This document shows positions 11,572 to 21,103 of a stretch of 64,000 bases of DNA, piece by piece. The DNA comes from an uncultured Lachnospiraceae bacterium (GTDB taxonomy: Bacteria > Bacillota > Clostridia > Lachnospirales > Lachnospiraceae). The position numbers were made by a program, and so were the translations under genes. A model generated the notes under the pieces. The model ran no database searches and had not been told where the DNA came from. It saw only the letters and a program-made list of their open reading frames with translations. Position 1 is the stretch's first letter. Every line of letters starts with the position of its first letter. The stretch lies in assembly GCA_902780405.1 (NCBI GenBank), contig CACZFI010000001.1, forward strand, positions 186,001 to 250,000, read 5' to 3'.

Positions 11572-12180
11572 ATGGCAGCATCAAAAAAGAAATACTACGC
11601 CGTGCGGGTCGGACTTCGCCCCGGTGTGTACGAAACCTGGGACGAGGCGAGAAACCTGGTACATGCCTACCCCGGCGCGATCTATAAGAGCTTTCCCACG
11701 AGGGAAGAAGCGGTGGCTTTTGTCACCGGTAACACGGCCGGCCACGCTACAGGGGCCGACACCCCGTATGCCTTTGTCGACGGTTCTTTTAATGCGGGTA
11801 CGGGCGTATACGGCTACGGCGGATTCCTGATGGCGGACGGCAAGCGTTATATCCTTCAGGGAAGCGGAGACGATCCGGAGCTGGCCTCCATGCGCAATGT
11901 GGCAGGAGAGATCGAGGGCAGCATGGCCGCAGTCAATAAGGCACTTGAACTCCGTCTCGGCGAGGTGAAGATCTACTACGACTATGCAGGGATCGAGGCC
12001 TGGGCGACGGGAGAGTGGAAACGTAATAAAGCGGGAACCATTGCCTACCATGATTTTATGCAGGCCGCAAAAGCAAAGATCAGGATCACCTTTGTGAAGG
12101 TAAAGGGACACAGCGGTGTTGAAGGAAATGAAGAGGCCGACAGGCTGGCAAAGGAAGCCGTGAACCTTATATCAACTTGA
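11572..12180 (+). CDS. rnhA: Ribonuclease HI with N-terminal viroplasmin-type domain
   Basis: This 202-residue enzyme degrades the RNA strand of RNA-DNA hybrids. Residues 1-52 form the small RNA/DNA hybrid-binding (viroplasmin/Cauli_VI) domain with YYAVRVG and a conserved WDEA. The catalytic domain has D70 (FVDGSF), E113 (RNVAGE), D137 (IYYDY), H180 (VKGHSG) and D190 (NEEADRLA), so all active-site residues are present. AGGAGA overlaps the end of the HerA-like gene and serves as ribosome binding site. The TGA stop lies inside the palindromic operator of the fatty acid operon that follows. Confidence 0.95.
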   Translation: MAASKKKYYAVRVGLRPGVYETWDEARNLVHAYPGAIYKSFPTREEAVAFVTGNTAGHATGADTPYAFVDGSFNAGTGVYGYGGFLMADGKRYILQGSGDDPELASMRNVAGEIEGSMAAVNKALELRLGEVKIYYDYAGIEAWATGEWKRNKAGTIAYHDFMQAAKAKIRITFVKVKGHSGVEGNEEADRLAKEAVNLIST

Positions 12181-12198
12181 TAAATTTATCACGGTGAT
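12171..12198. promoter_or_regulatory. Palindromic operator of the fatty acid operon
   Basis: Three perfect dyads overlap here: ATCAACTTGAT (12171-12181), TGATAAATTTATCA (12178-12191) and ATCACGGTGAT (12188-12198). The middle 14-bp palindrome covers the -35 box of the accD promoter. The layout suits a dimeric repressor such as a MarR-family FabT-like regulator; it does not match the published FapR site. The regulator is not encoded in this window, so the identity is inferred. Confidence 0.6.
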
Positions 12199-12205
12199 GT
12201 AAAAT
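12177..12205 (+). promoter_or_regulatory. Sigma-A promoter of accDA-fabHKDGFZ
   Basis: TTGATA (12177-12182) and TAAAAT (12200-12205) are separated by exactly 17 bases. Transcription would start near 12212, leaving a leader of about 35 bases before accD. This rules out the in-frame ATG at 12214 as the likely start. Confidence 0.75.
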
Positions 12206-12246
12206 AGTGTCCTATGGACTTTAAACTAAACGGATGGAGACATGTG

Positions 12247-13134
12247 ATGAGTTTAAAAGAATTATTCAAGAAAAAAGATGAGACGGAAGCAGAGGCAGTC
12301 ACTCCCGCTTCCGAAGAAACCGCACCGAAGGATACAACCTCCGAGAAGAAGCCGGAGGAGGACGAGATTACCTGTCCGAAGTGTAAGCAGATCTTTCCGA
12401 AGAAGACCGTGAAAGACAACTTATACGTATGTCCCGCATGCGGTTATCATTTTGTGATCTCAGCGGAACGCCGCGTGAGAAAACTGGTAGATGACGGCAA
12501 TTTCAAGCTCTTGAAGTGCAAGGTTGCATTTGCCAATCCCCTCGAGAATCCGGACTATGAGGATAAGATTCATGCGCTGCAGGAAAAAACCGGTCTTGAT
12601 GAGGCCGTGCTTACCTGTGTCGGTAAGATCGAAGGCAATGAAGCCGTGATCGCAGTTATGAGTTCCAAGTTCCTTATGGGCAGTATGGGTATCGCTGTTG
12701 GCGAGAAGGTGACCAATGCCTTCGAGTATGCCGACAGAAAGAAACTCCCCATCATCATATTTACCGCAAGCGGCGGTGCCAGAATGCAGGAGGGTATCCT
12801 GTCCCTGATGCAGATGGCAAAGACCTCCGCGGCCGTTGAGCGTTTCTCCAAACACGGAGGACTGTACATCTCCGTATTGACGCATCCGACGACCGGCGGT
12901 GTTACAGCCAGCTTTGCAACACTCGGAGATATTACCCTTGCGGAGCCCGAAGCATTGATCGGCTTTGCGGGACCCCGTGTCATTGAGCAGACCATCGGAC
13001 AGAAACTTCCCGAAGGCTTCCAGCGCTCCGAATTTATGGAGGAGCACGGCTTCGTGGATCAGGTAGTTCCGAGAGAGAAGATGCGCGAGACACTGGCACA
13101 GATCTTAAGGCTTCACGCAAAGAGAGGTAAGTAA
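12247..13134 (+). CDS. accD: Acetyl-CoA carboxylase carboxyltransferase, beta subunit
   Basis: A 295-residue beta subunit with a four-cysteine zinc ribbon (C43, C46, C62, C65) preceded by an acidic linker, then the crotonase-like carboxyltransferase fold with the conserved SGGARMQEG motif. With AccA it transfers carboxyl from carboxybiotin to acetyl-CoA, giving malonyl-CoA. The ATG at 12247 is preferred because GGAGA lies 6 bases upstream and the promoter places the transcript start near 12212. It is the first gene of the fatty acid operon; accA begins one base after its stop codon. accB and accC, needed for the biotin carboxylase half, are not in the window. Confidence 0.95.
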   Translation: MSLKELFKKKDETEAEAVTPASEETAPKDTTSEKKPEEDEITCPKCKQIFPKKTVKDNLYVCPACGYHFVISAERRVRKLVDDGNFKLLKCKVAFANPLENPDYEDKIHALQEKTGLDEAVLTCVGKIEGNEAVIAVMSSKFLMGSMGIAVGEKVTNAFEYADRKKLPIIIFTASGGARMQEGILSLMQMAKTSAAVERFSKHGGLYISVLTHPTTGGVTASFATLGDITLAEPEALIGFAGPRVIEQTIGQKLPEGFQRSEFMEEHGFVDQVVPREKMRETLAQILRLHAKRGK

Positions 13135-13135
13135 G

Positions 13136-14083
13136 ATGGTAAAAGAAATCGACGAGAGAGTACAGGAAATCGACAAGGAAATCGAGCGCTTATTTGCCGA
13201 GGATGCGGTGGATGAAGCACAGATCTATGTATTAAAGAGAGAACGCCATGACCTTATCAAGATGTGCAAGAATCTTTCTGCCAATGACAAGGTCTATCTG
13301 GCAAGACATAAAAAACGTCCGAAGATCACCGAGTATATCGACAATATATTCGATGACTTCTTTGAGCAAAAGGGTGATGACCTCGGTAAGGAAGATGCCA
13401 GCATCTTCGGCGGCATCGCTATGTTCCACGGCAGACCCGTGACCGTGCTCGGACACAGAAAAGGCAATGACCTTTCCGAGAACATGAAGTGTAATTTCGG
13501 TATGCCCGGACCCGAGGGATACAGAAAAGCGCTTCGCATCATGAAGCAGGCCGAGAAATTCGGCAGACCCATCATCACATTTATCGACACACCGGGTGCT
13601 TATCCGGGACTTGAGGCAGAGATGTACGGACAGGGTACCGCGATTGCGACCAATCTCGCAAAGATGAGTGCCTTAAAGACGCCTGTGATCGCCATCGTAA
13701 CCGGTGAGGGATCTTCCGGCGGCGCGCTTGCCATCGGTGTTGCAAATACCGTGATGATGCTCGAAAATGCAGTATATTCCATTCTTTCACCGGAGGGATA
13801 TGCGTCCATTCTCTGGAAGGATTCCTCTCGTGCGGCAGAGGCTTGCGAGCTGATGAAACTTACCGCACAGGATCTGCTTTCCTTTGGCGTGATCGATGAT
13901 GTGATTCCGGAACCCGTCGGCGGTGCTCATTTAAACCACAAGGCTGTGTTTAAGACCGTTGACAAGTACCTGAAGAGAGAGATCGACAAGTACGCCAAGA
14001 CCGGCCCCGACGATATCGCCAAGATGCGTTACAAGAAGTTCAGAAACATCGATGAGGCATATCTGAAAGTAACAAGCTGGTAA
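13136..14083 (+). CDS. accA: Acetyl-CoA carboxylase carboxyltransferase, alpha subunit
   Basis: A 315-residue alpha subunit, the usual length. The conserved stretches FIDTPGAYPG, GEGSSGGALA and ILSPEGYASILWKD are all present. It forms the A2D2 carboxyltransferase with AccD, whose stop codon is one base upstream, and AGAGAGGTAAG before the start supplies the ribosome binding site. The N-terminal 70 residues are a charged helical region typical of AccA. fabH follows after 25 bases within the same operon. Confidence 0.96.
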   Translation: MVKEIDERVQEIDKEIERLFAEDAVDEAQIYVLKRERHDLIKMCKNLSANDKVYLARHKKRPKITEYIDNIFDDFFEQKGDDLGKEDASIFGGIAMFHGRPVTVLGHRKGNDLSENMKCNFGMPGPEGYRKALRIMKQAEKFGRPIITFIDTPGAYPGLEAEMYGQGTAIATNLAKMSALKTPVIAIVTGEGSSGGALAIGVANTVMMLENAVYSILSPEGYASILWKDSSRAAEACELMKLTAQDLLSFGVIDDVIPEPVGGAHLNHKAVFKTVDKYLKREIDKYAKTGPDDIAKMRYKKFRNIDEAYLKVTSW

Positions 14084-14108
14084 ATTACCCCAAGGAGACC
14101 AACAACTG

Positions 14109-15059
14109 ATGTTAAATATAAAAGAAGGACTGCAGATCGTCGGTCTGGGACACTACACGCCGAAGCATGTTGTGACCAATGACGATCTTGCAAAGCTCGT
14201 GGACACGAACGATGAGTGGATCACCACGAGAACCGGAATCAAGAGAAGACATTTTATGGAGGAGGGCGAGACGAACCGAAGCCTTGCAAAAAGGGCTGCT
14301 GAGATGGCCATCGCCGACGCTGGAATCTCCGTCGATGAGATCGGATGCCTTATCTTAGCTACGGTACATCCCGATACCATGACACCCTCCGTTGCATGTA
14401 TGCTCCAGAAGGAACTTGGTATTCCGGAGTATACACCCTGTTTCGATATCAATGCAGCCTGCTCAGGCTTTATGTACGGCGTTTCCATCGCAAGAGGCAT
14501 GCTTCTCCAGAGCGATAAGCCTTATGCACTCGTGATCGGAAGTGAGACACTTTCCAAGGTGATGGATATGACCGACCGCAGCACATGCATTCTCTTCGGA
14601 GACGGTGCGGGAGCTGCGATCGTGAAACTGTCCGATGATCACGCATATTACAAGGTGCTCGGATCAAGAGGTAACGATCAGTGTCTTACCATCCCCAACA
14701 GCGGTGACAAGAGATATGTTTCCATGAATGGCGGAGACGTCTTCAAATTTGCTGTTTCCACGGTACCCCGTACGGTGGAGGAGCTGATCGAGATGTCCGG
14801 TCATGCGGCAGAGGAGATCGACTGGTATGTATGCCATCAGGCGAATAAACGTATCATCGAGAATGTTGCAAAGCGAATCGGCGTAAGCCTCGATCGTTTC
14901 TATATGAATCTGGAGGAGTACGGCAACACCTCATCCGCAAGTATTCCCATCGCTCTTTCCGAGATGAATCAGAAGGGTCTTCTCAAAGAAGGCATGAAGA
15001 TCATCGCAGTCGGTTTCGGCGGCGGACTTACATGGGGCGGCGCTTATTTGGAGTTTTAA
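14109..15059 (+). CDS. fabH: Beta-ketoacyl-ACP synthase III (KAS III)
   Basis: The 316-residue condensing enzyme starts each fatty acid chain by joining acetyl-CoA or a branched primer to malonyl-ACP. The catalytic triad is visible as C118 (NAACSG), His in HQANKR and Asn in GNTSSAS. AAGGAGACC precedes the start. It lies between accA and fabK; in many Clostridia and streptococci acpP sits between fabH and fabK, but only 20 bases remain here, so no acyl carrier protein gene is present at this position. Confidence 0.96.
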   Translation: MLNIKEGLQIVGLGHYTPKHVVTNDDLAKLVDTNDEWITTRTGIKRRHFMEEGETNRSLAKRAAEMAIADAGISVDEIGCLILATVHPDTMTPSVACMLQKELGIPEYTPCFDINAACSGFMYGVSIARGMLLQSDKPYALVIGSETLSKVMDMTDRSTCILFGDGAGAAIVKLSDDHAYYKVLGSRGNDQCLTIPNSGDKRYVSMNGGDVFKFAVSTVPRTVEELIEMSGHAAEEIDWYVCHQANKRIIENVAKRIGVSLDRFYMNLEEYGNTSSASIPIALSEMNQKGLLKEGMKIIAVGFGGGLTWGGAYLEF

Positions 15060-15079
15060 TTACGGGAGGATAATCCACT

Positions 15080-16015
15080 ATGAGACTGAACGAATACCTT
15101 GGAATCAAGTATCCTATCATCCAGGGCGGTATGGCCAATATCGCAACCGGTGAATTTGCAGCGGCAGTTTCCAATGCCGGCGGCCTGGGACTGATTGCAT
15201 CCGGCGGCTGGGACGCAGCCAGGATCAAAGAAGAGATTGAGAAGTGCAGAGCGCTTACCGATAAGCCCTTCGGTGTGAATCTGATGCTGATGAACCCTGA
15301 CGTTGACAATATCGCAGCCATGCTGACCGAGGAGAAGGTGCCTGTTATAACAACCGGCGCAGGAAGCCCCGAAAAGTATGTGGCTGACTGGAAGGCAAGC
15401 GGTGCGAAGGTGATCCCCGTGGTTGCATCCGTAGCCCTTGCAAAGCGTATGGAGAGAATCGGTGTTGACGCTTTGGTAGCGGAAGGTACCGAAAGCGGCG
15501 GACATGTGGGTGAGATGACCACGATGACTTTGGTTCCCATGGTTGTGGATGCCGTGTCTATCCCGGTAATTGCTGCAGGCGGTATCGCTGACGGAAGAGG
15601 ACTTGTGGCAGCGCTTACCTTAGGTGCCATCGGCGTACAGATCGGAACCGTGCTCCTCGCAAGTGACGAGTGTCCCATCCATCAGAATTACAAGGAAGCG
15701 GTCGTTAAGGCAAAGGACAATCAGACAGCCGTAACCGGTCGTACCGGAGGTGCTCCCGTACGTGTCATCAAGAATCAGATGGCCAGAGAGTACATCAAGA
15801 TGGAGTATGAGAACGTAGAGCGCGATGAACTTGAGAAGCTGACACTCGGATCGCTTCGTCGTGCGGTACTTGACGGAGATACCAAGACAGGATCTCTGAT
15901 GGCAGGACAGGTCTGCGGTCTGGTTTCCGGTATTCGTCCGGTAGCCGAGATCCTGGATGAAATCTATGAGGACGCGAAAAAGCAGCTTGCCAAGATCACT
16001 GCGGAAGCGCTGTAG
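15080..16015 (+). CDS. fabK: Enoyl-ACP reductase II (FMN-dependent)
   Basis: A 311-residue flavoprotein of the FabK/nitronate monooxygenase fold. It catalyses the last reduction step of each elongation round with FMN and NAD(P)H. The N-terminal YPIIQGGMANIA motif, the FMN phosphate-binding AAGGIADGRG stretch and H142 in SGGHVGE match FabK enzymes. FabK is insensitive to triclosan and replaces FabI in many Firmicutes. GGGAGGA precedes the start, and the gene is embedded in the fab operon, which makes FabK much more likely than a nitronate monooxygenase. Confidence 0.94.
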   Translation: MRLNEYLGIKYPIIQGGMANIATGEFAAAVSNAGGLGLIASGGWDAARIKEEIEKCRALTDKPFGVNLMLMNPDVDNIAAMLTEEKVPVITTGAGSPEKYVADWKASGAKVIPVVASVALAKRMERIGVDALVAEGTESGGHVGEMTTMTLVPMVVDAVSIPVIAAGGIADGRGLVAALTLGAIGVQIGTVLLASDECPIHQNYKEAVVKAKDNQTAVTGRTGGAPVRVIKNQMAREYIKMEYENVERDELEKLTLGSLRRAVLDGDTKTGSLMAGQVCGLVSGIRPVAEILDEIYEDAKKQLAKITAEAL

Positions 16016-16030
16016 GAACGGAGGACACAG

Positions 16031-16975
16031 ATGAAGATTGGATTTTTATACGCCGGACAGGGAGCACAGCATGCAGGTATGGGCAAGGATCTCTATGAGG
16101 CCTATCCCGAGTTTGCCAAGGTGTTCGATGAGGCGAAGGTGGATTTTGATTTAAAGAAGGTATGCTTTGAGGATCCGGACGGCGTGATCGGACAGACAAA
16201 GTATACGCAGCCCTGTATGGTTGCTTTTGCGGTCGGTATGACCGAGATCCTTAAGAATGCGGGCATTACCCCCGACTATGCGGCGGGACTTTCCCTCGGA
16301 GAGTATTCCGCACTTTACGGCGCAGGCGTATTTGAGGCAAGTCAGGTGATCGACCTTGTGGCTTTCCGCGGCAAGGCTATGGCAGAGGCAGTGACCGGAA
16401 GAGACACGGGCATGATCGCTGTCATGAACTTAGACCGTGAGACGATCAAGGCCTGCTGCAAGAAGGCCGAGGAAGAATTTGCGGATGCAGAGTTTCATGT
16501 AGCGGAAGTTGCAAATTACAATACACCCGTGCAGGTGACGGTTTCCGGAGATACGCCGGTTATTACAAGAGCGGGAGAACTGATGACGGAAGCAGGCGCA
16601 AAGCGCATTGTCCCCGTAGCGGTATCCGGTCCTTTCCATACATCTTTGATGAAACCTGCCGGTGATAAGCTTGCGGAGCGTTTTAAGAGCGAGACCTTCG
16701 GTACCATGTCTTATCCGGTGATCTTTAACGCAACCGGCCGTGAACTTGAAGATGGAAAGACCATCCCCGAGATGCTTGAGGTTCAGGTTCAGAGCAGCGT
16801 CTACTTTGAGGATACCATCCGCTACATGATGGAGCAGGGTGTGGATACCTTCATCGAGATCGGACCGGGCAGAACACTTTCAAGCTTTGTAAAGAAGATC
16901 GATAAAGCATACACAACATACAATGTCGAAGATGTCGAGGGTGTAAAGGCACTGCTTGAGGCACTTGGCAAGTAG
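16031..16975 (+). CDS. fabD: Malonyl-CoA:ACP transacylase
   Basis: This 314-residue enzyme moves malonyl from CoA to acyl carrier protein. The nucleophile is S88 in the GLSLGEY motif, with the N-terminal YAGQGAQ motif and the conserved SGPFHTSLM stretch containing the partner histidine. GGAACGGAGG lies upstream of the ATG, 15 bases after fabK. Length and neighbours are as expected for FabD, and I see nothing unusual in it. Confidence 0.96.
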   Translation: MKIGFLYAGQGAQHAGMGKDLYEAYPEFAKVFDEAKVDFDLKKVCFEDPDGVIGQTKYTQPCMVAFAVGMTEILKNAGITPDYAAGLSLGEYSALYGAGVFEASQVIDLVAFRGKAMAEAVTGRDTGMIAVMNLDRETIKACCKKAEEEFADAEFHVAEVANYNTPVQVTVSGDTPVITRAGELMTEAGAKRIVPVAVSGPFHTSLMKPAGDKLAERFKSETFGTMSYPVIFNATGRELEDGKTIPEMLEVQVQSSVYFEDTIRYMMEQGVDTFIEIGPGRTLSSFVKKIDKAYTTYNVEDVEGVKALLEALGK

Positions 16976-16995
16976 TTTATAATACGAGGTAAAAT

Positions 16996-17739
16996 ATGAG
17001 CGACGTACAAAAGACAGCCGTTGTAACAGGCGGCGCAAGGGGCATCGGCAGAGCGATCTGTCTTGCACTTGCAGCAAAGGGAATCAATATCGTAACCTGC
17101 TATTCCAAGAGCTCCGCAGCAGCTGAGGAAGTGATCGCCGAATGTGAAAAGCTCGGCGTTAAGGGACTCTGTGTCAAGGCAGACGTATCCGTGGCAGAGG
17201 ATGTCACCGCACTGATCGAGGCTGCAAAGGCTGAATTCGGACGTGTGGATATCCTTGTGAACAATGCAGGTATTACCAGAGATAACCTGATCATGGGTAT
17301 CTCGGAGGAGGATTTTGACTCCGTGATCGCAACCAACTTAAAGGGTGCGTTTCTTGCGACCAAGGCGGTATCCAGACTGATGATCAAGCAAAGAGGAGGA
17401 CGTATCATCAACATTTCCTCCGTTGTGGGTGTTTCCGGCAATGCCGGACAGGCCAATTATTCCGCTTCCAAGGCAGGTCTGCTCGGACTTACAAAGTCTG
17501 TTGCAAAGGAGCTCGGCGGAAGGGGCGTAACGGTCAATGCGATCGCACCCGGCTTTATTGAGACCGATATGACGGATGCGCTTTCCGATGACGTAAAGAG
17601 CGCTATGCTTTCCGGAATCCCCATGAAGCGTCTCGGCAAGCCTGAGGACGTTGCGAATCTGGTTGCATTTCTTGCGAGTGATGAGGCCGCATATATCACG
17701 GGTCAGGTGATCTGTGTGGACGGCGGTATGGCTGTATAG
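16996..17739 (+). CDS. fabG: 3-oxoacyl-ACP reductase
   Basis: A 247-residue short-chain dehydrogenase that reduces the beta-keto group with NADPH. The Rossmann motif GGARGIG is near the N terminus, NNAG follows, and the catalytic serine (NISSVVG) and the YSASK tyrosine-lysine pair are present. The ribosome binding site is ACGAGGTAAA. It lies 20 bases after fabD and 21 before fabF, the common fabD-G-F order, which supports FabG over other SDR enzymes. Confidence 0.96.
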   Translation: MSDVQKTAVVTGGARGIGRAICLALAAKGINIVTCYSKSSAAAEEVIAECEKLGVKGLCVKADVSVAEDVTALIEAAKAEFGRVDILVNNAGITRDNLIMGISEEDFDSVIATNLKGAFLATKAVSRLMIKQRGGRIINISSVVGVSGNAGQANYSASKAGLLGLTKSVAKELGGRGVTVNAIAPGFIETDMTDALSDDVKSAMLSGIPMKRLGKPEDVANLVAFLASDEAAYITGQVICVDGGMAV

Positions 17740-17760
17740 TTTATTAGGAGGTTACACAAG

Positions 17761-18999
17761 ATGAAAAGAAGAGTCGTAATTACCGGTATGGGAACAGTGA
17801 ATCCCATCGGACATAATCTGGCCGAGACCTGGGACAGCGTCAAGAAGGGCGTATGCGGTATCGGTCCCATCACGCAGATTGACGTGACAAATCACGCAGT
17901 GAAGCTTGCGGGTGAGATCAAGGATTTCTCCTATGAGGGCGTGATCGACAGAAAAGAGGCACGTCATATGGCACGCTTTACGCAGATTGCCATGGTGGCT
18001 GCAGACGAGGCTATGAAGCAGTCCGGACTTGATATGGAGAAGGAAGATCCCTTACGTTGCGGTATCATTTTCTCCAGCGGTATCGGTGGACTTCAGTGTA
18101 ACGAGGACAACGTGGCTACCGGTGAGCGTCGCGGCTACGACAAGGTTTCCCCGTTCTATATTCCTATGACCATCCCCAATATGGCAGGCGGTCAGATTGC
18201 CATCCGTTACGGCTTCAAGGGTATGTGTACCTGTGTGGTTACCGCATGTGCAAGCTCCAACAACGCCATCGGTGACGCATTCCACTATATTCGTGACGGC
18301 TATGCAGAGGTGATGCTTGCAGGCGGTTCCGAGTCCGTGATCACACATTTGGGTGTCGGCGGATTCACATCCATGACCGCATTAAATAAGACAGAGGATC
18401 CCACACGTGCATCCATTCCTTTCGATGCTGAGCGTGCCGGCTTCGTTATGGGAGAGGGCGCAGGCGCATTGATCCTCGAGGAGTACGAGCATGCCAAGGC
18501 AAGAGGCGCCAAGATCTTAGGTGAGATCGCAGGTTATGGTGCAACATGTGACGCACATCATATCACGGCACCCGATCCCGAGGGAGAGGGCGGCGCGGCT
18601 GCCATGAAGATGGCAGTAGCCGATGCGGGCATTACCGCTGATCAGGTCGGATATGTCAATGCACACGGAACCTCCACACCGTTAAATGATTCCGGTGAGA
18701 CCAAGGCGATCAAGAAGGCTTTCGGTGATCACGCATACAAAATGATGGTAAGCTCCACCAAGTCCATGACCGGACATCTCTTAGGCGGTGCCGGTGCGGT
18801 CGAGGCAATCATTTCCGCAATGGCCTTAAAGGAGGCTTACATCCCCGCAACCATCAACTACAAGGTTCCCGATCCCGCATGTGATCTCGACATCGTTCCC
18901 AATGAGGGAAGAAATGTCCAGGTGGAATACGCCATTTCCAATTCCCTTGGATTCGGCGGACACAACGCATCCGTTCTCTTAAAGCATGTAACGGATTAA
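17761..18999 (+). CDS. fabF: Beta-ketoacyl-ACP synthase II
   Basis: The 412-residue elongating condensing enzyme has the Cys-His-His active site: C163 in VTACASS, His in [11 protein letters not shown] and His in KSMTGHLLG. It extends acyl-ACP by two carbons from malonyl-ACP. AGGAGG precedes the start. It lies between fabG and fabZ; in related operons accB usually separates fabF from fabZ, but only 11 bases remain here. Confidence 0.96.
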   Translation: MKRRVVITGMGTVNPIGHNLAETWDSVKKGVCGIGPITQIDVTNHAVKLAGEIKDFSYEGVIDRKEARHMARFTQIAMVAADEAMKQSGLDMEKEDPLRCGIIFSSGIGGLQCNEDNVATGERRGYDKVSPFYIPMTIPNMAGGQIAIRYGFKGMCTCVVTACASSNNAIGDAFHYIRDGYAEVMLAGGSESVITHLGVGGFTSMTALNKTEDPTRASIPFDAERAGFVMGEGAGALILEEYEHAKARGAKILGEIAGYGATCDAHHITAPDPEGEGGAAAMKMAVADAGITADQVGYVNAHGTSTPLNDSGETKAIKKAFGDHAYKMMVSSTKSMTGHLLGGAGAVEAIISAMALKEAYIPATINYKVPDPACDLDIVPNEGRNVQVEYAISNSLGFGGHNASVLLKHVTD

Positions 19000-19010
19000 A
19001 GGAGGACCAT

Positions 19011-19439
19011 ATGGAGCTTAATTCAAATCAGATTCGGGAGATCATCCCGCACAGATATCCTTTCCAGCTTGTAGATCGTATTCTTGATTTCGAGCCGGGA
19101 AAGTGGGCCAAAGGTATCAAGTGCGTTTCAGTCAATGAAATGCAGTTCCTCGGGCATTTCCCCGAGCAGCATGTGATGCCCGGCGTACTGATCGTTGAGG
19201 CACTCGCACAGGTCGGTGCCATCGCCATCCTCTCGGAGGAAGAGAACAAGGGTAAGATCGCATTCTTCGGAGGTATCAAGAATGCGCGCTTCAAGAAGCA
19301 GGTCATCCCCGGTGACGTTCTTGAGATGGAATGTGAGATCATATCCCAAAAGGGTCCCATCGGAAGCGGAAAGGCTGTTGCAAAGGTTGACGGAAAAGTC
19401 GCTGTGACTGCAGAACTTACCTTCGTGGTACAGCAGTAG
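19011..19439 (+). CDS. fabZ: 3-hydroxyacyl-ACP dehydratase
   Basis: A 142-residue hotdog-fold dehydratase. The catalytic His is H49 in GHF and the acidic partner is E63 in VEALAQ. The usual FPxxPxMPG signature reads FPEQHVMPG, still within family variation. It removes water from the 3-hydroxyacyl intermediate before FabK acts. AAAGGAGG precedes the start. It is the last gene of the operon and is followed by a strong terminator at 19457-19485. Confidence 0.95.
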   Translation: MELNSNQIREIIPHRYPFQLVDRILDFEPGKWAKGIKCVSVNEMQFLGHFPEQHVMPGVLIVEALAQVGAIAILSEEENKGKIAFFGGIKNARFKKQVIPGDVLEMECEIISQKGPIGSGKAVAKVDGKVAVTAELTFVVQQ

Positions 19440-19456
19440 AATAAAAAATTCCCTTG

Positions 19457-19485
19457 ATGTGCCGACATGTGTCGGCACATTTTTT
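19457..19485 (+). terminator. Terminator of the fatty acid operon
   Basis: ATGTGCCGAC and GTCGGCACAT form a perfect 10-bp stem around a 4-base loop, followed by a run of T. It ends the accD-fabZ transcript 18 bases after the fabZ stop codon. Confidence 0.9.
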
Positions 19486-19554
19486 GTGCGATTATACTTC
19501 CCGGCCGAGCCAGATTTCCGTCTGTGGAATGATATGCTTACGAGATAATTTTGA

Positions 19555-19583
19555 TTGTATATATGGCACGGATATGATAAAAT
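19555..19583 (+). promoter_or_regulatory. Probable promoter of the PAS chemoreceptor gene
   Basis: TTGTAT (19555-19560) and TAAAAT (19578-19583) are 17 bases apart. I did not find a convincing sigma-D (flagellar/chemotaxis) promoter here. Confidence 0.5.
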
Positions 19584-19625
19584 TTAAGATAGTTTAGTGT
19601 AGTATTCCATGGGGAGGTACATTCT

Positions 19626-21041
19626 ATGTTCGAGAGTAAGAATAAGGGAAATGATGCATTGCTTCAGCAGATCGCCGATCTGCAGGCACAGCTTGCGGGC
19701 ACCAGAGCGAGAGCTGAACTTGCCGAGCGTGAGCTTGAGGCTGTGAACAAAAACACACACCTGGGTCTTTGGAAGTCCTTATATGATGAGAATGGTAATC
19801 AAACCGGCGCATGGTTCAGTGATGAATTCAGAAGCATGCTCGGCTATAGCCGTGTGGAGCTTCCGGATACCATCGAAGCACTTGGTAAGCTGATCCATCC
19901 CGAGGATGTAGACGCTGCATACGGTGCCTTCGGAGCTGCTGCTGCGGACAAGAGCGGGCGCGTGAAGTATGATATTGATTACAGACTCTTGATGAGGAAC
20001 GGTGATTACCGCTGGTTCCATGCAGCCGGTCAGGCTGTTCGCAAGCCGGACGGTACACCCATTGTCTTCATCGGTACATTTACGGACATACACGATGAGA
20101 AGATAAATGCGGAGATCCTTGAAGTCAGCCAGCGCCGTGCGGAAGCGGTTGACAAGATGATGCTTGAGGGATCCTGGAGTATGGATCTGACCAAGTATGC
20201 CATCGATGATCCGAATTCCCCTATGGTATTCTCCGATCAGTTCAAGAAGATTCTCGGATATTCGGGATCGGATTTTCCCGATATTATGAATTCATGGATC
20301 ACCAAGATCCATCCGGATGACCTATCTGCGGCAAGCGGGGCGATGGCAAAGCAGATGGCAGATCCCACGGGACAGACCGTCTTTGATATGGAGTATCGTA
20401 TCAGACACAAGGACGGACATTGGGTATGGACGAGAGCATCAAGCTATGTGGTATGGTCAAAGGATCGTCGCGAGCCTTTGATGGCAGCCGGTACCATCCT
20501 TGACATTACCGAAGAGAAGGAGAACCGTAAGCGTTTTGAGGAGCAGATGGCTCCGAGCATCGAGTCTCTTCGCACAGGTATCAATGAAATCGCATCAAAT
20601 GTAGACGTTGCAACCAAGCAGATGATCGACATGGCTGATAAGCAGGTCGATGTATCCGAAGCCGCGAAGAGAATCGGCGAGAGCGTTGAGTCTTCCATGA
20701 GCATTATCACAAGCATTCAGAGTATTGCGAACCAGACGAACCTCCTTTCACTCAATGCATCCATCGAGGCAGCGCGTGCCGGAGAAGCAGGCAAGGGCTT
20801 CGCTGTTGTTGCAAGTGAGGTAAGCAATCTTGCATCCTCCACCAAGGAGACGACAGGCCAGATCGCAAGCATCTTAAATGAGATCAATGCATCCGTTGCG
20901 GATATGCTTGAGAAGATCGAAGTGATCTCCGGAGAAGTTACGGAAGAGAGTGCAGAGATGGAAGAGATTGATGCAACCGTATCCTCCCTTCACACCAGCG
21001 CAGACGAGATCGCCGAGATGGCAGCGTCCCTCTACAAGTAA
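19626..21041 (+). CDS. Soluble PAS-PAS methyl-accepting chemotaxis-type receptor
   Basis: The 471-residue protein starts with a short coiled coil (about 10-45) and has two PAS domains (about 50-160 and 175-300) of the PAS_3 type, with WFHAAG and WVWTRA-like cores. It ends with a compact MCP signalling domain containing the conserved hairpin [21 protein letters not shown]. There is no signal peptide or membrane helix, so it would sense an intracellular signal such as redox state or oxygen. The C-terminal domain is short, about 170 residues, and the methylation helices appear reduced or absent. It stands alone between two terminators under its own promoter. No CheW or CheA gene is nearby. Confidence 0.88.
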   Translation: MFESKNKGNDALLQQIADLQAQLAGTRARAELAERELEAVNKNTHLGLWKSLYDENGNQTGAWFSDEFRSMLGYSRVELPDTIEALGKLIHPEDVDAAYGAFGAAAADKSGRVKYDIDYRLLMRNGDYRWFHAAGQAVRKPDGTPIVFIGTFTDIHDEKINAEILEVSQRRAEAVDKMMLEGSWSMDLTKYAIDDPNSPMVFSDQFKKILGYSGSDFPDIMNSWITKIHPDDLSAASGAMAKQMADPTGQTVFDMEYRIRHKDGHWVWTRASSYVVWSKDRREPLMAAGTILDITEEKENRKRFEEQMAPSIESLRTGINEIASNVDVATKQMIDMADKQVDVSEAAKRIGESVESSMSIITSIQSIANQTNLLSLNASIEAARAGEAGKGFAVVASEVSNLASSTKETTGQIASILNEINASVADMLEKIEVISGEVTEESAEMEEIDATVSSLHTSADEIAEMAASLYK

Positions 21042-21053
21042 ATCTAAGACCAT

Positions 21054-21088
21054 ATACACCGGCAGGTCAACTGTCGGTGTATTTTTTG
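21054..21088 (+). terminator. Terminator after the chemoreceptor gene
   Basis: ATACACCGGCAG and CTGTCGGTGTAT pair (12 bp with one G-U) around a 5-base loop, followed by a run of T. Confidence 0.88.
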
Positions 21089-21103
21089 TCTTTACGAATC
21101 ACA

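Noticed and set aside
11217..11573. Long - strand and alternative-frame ORFs over the Ala/Glu-rich tail of the HerA-like protein
   Set aside because: They are artefacts of biased GCG/GAA-rich coding sequence on the + strand.
15080..16015. Nitronate monooxygenase instead of FabK
   Set aside because: The same fold is shared, but the gene is inside the fab operon and no FabI is present there.
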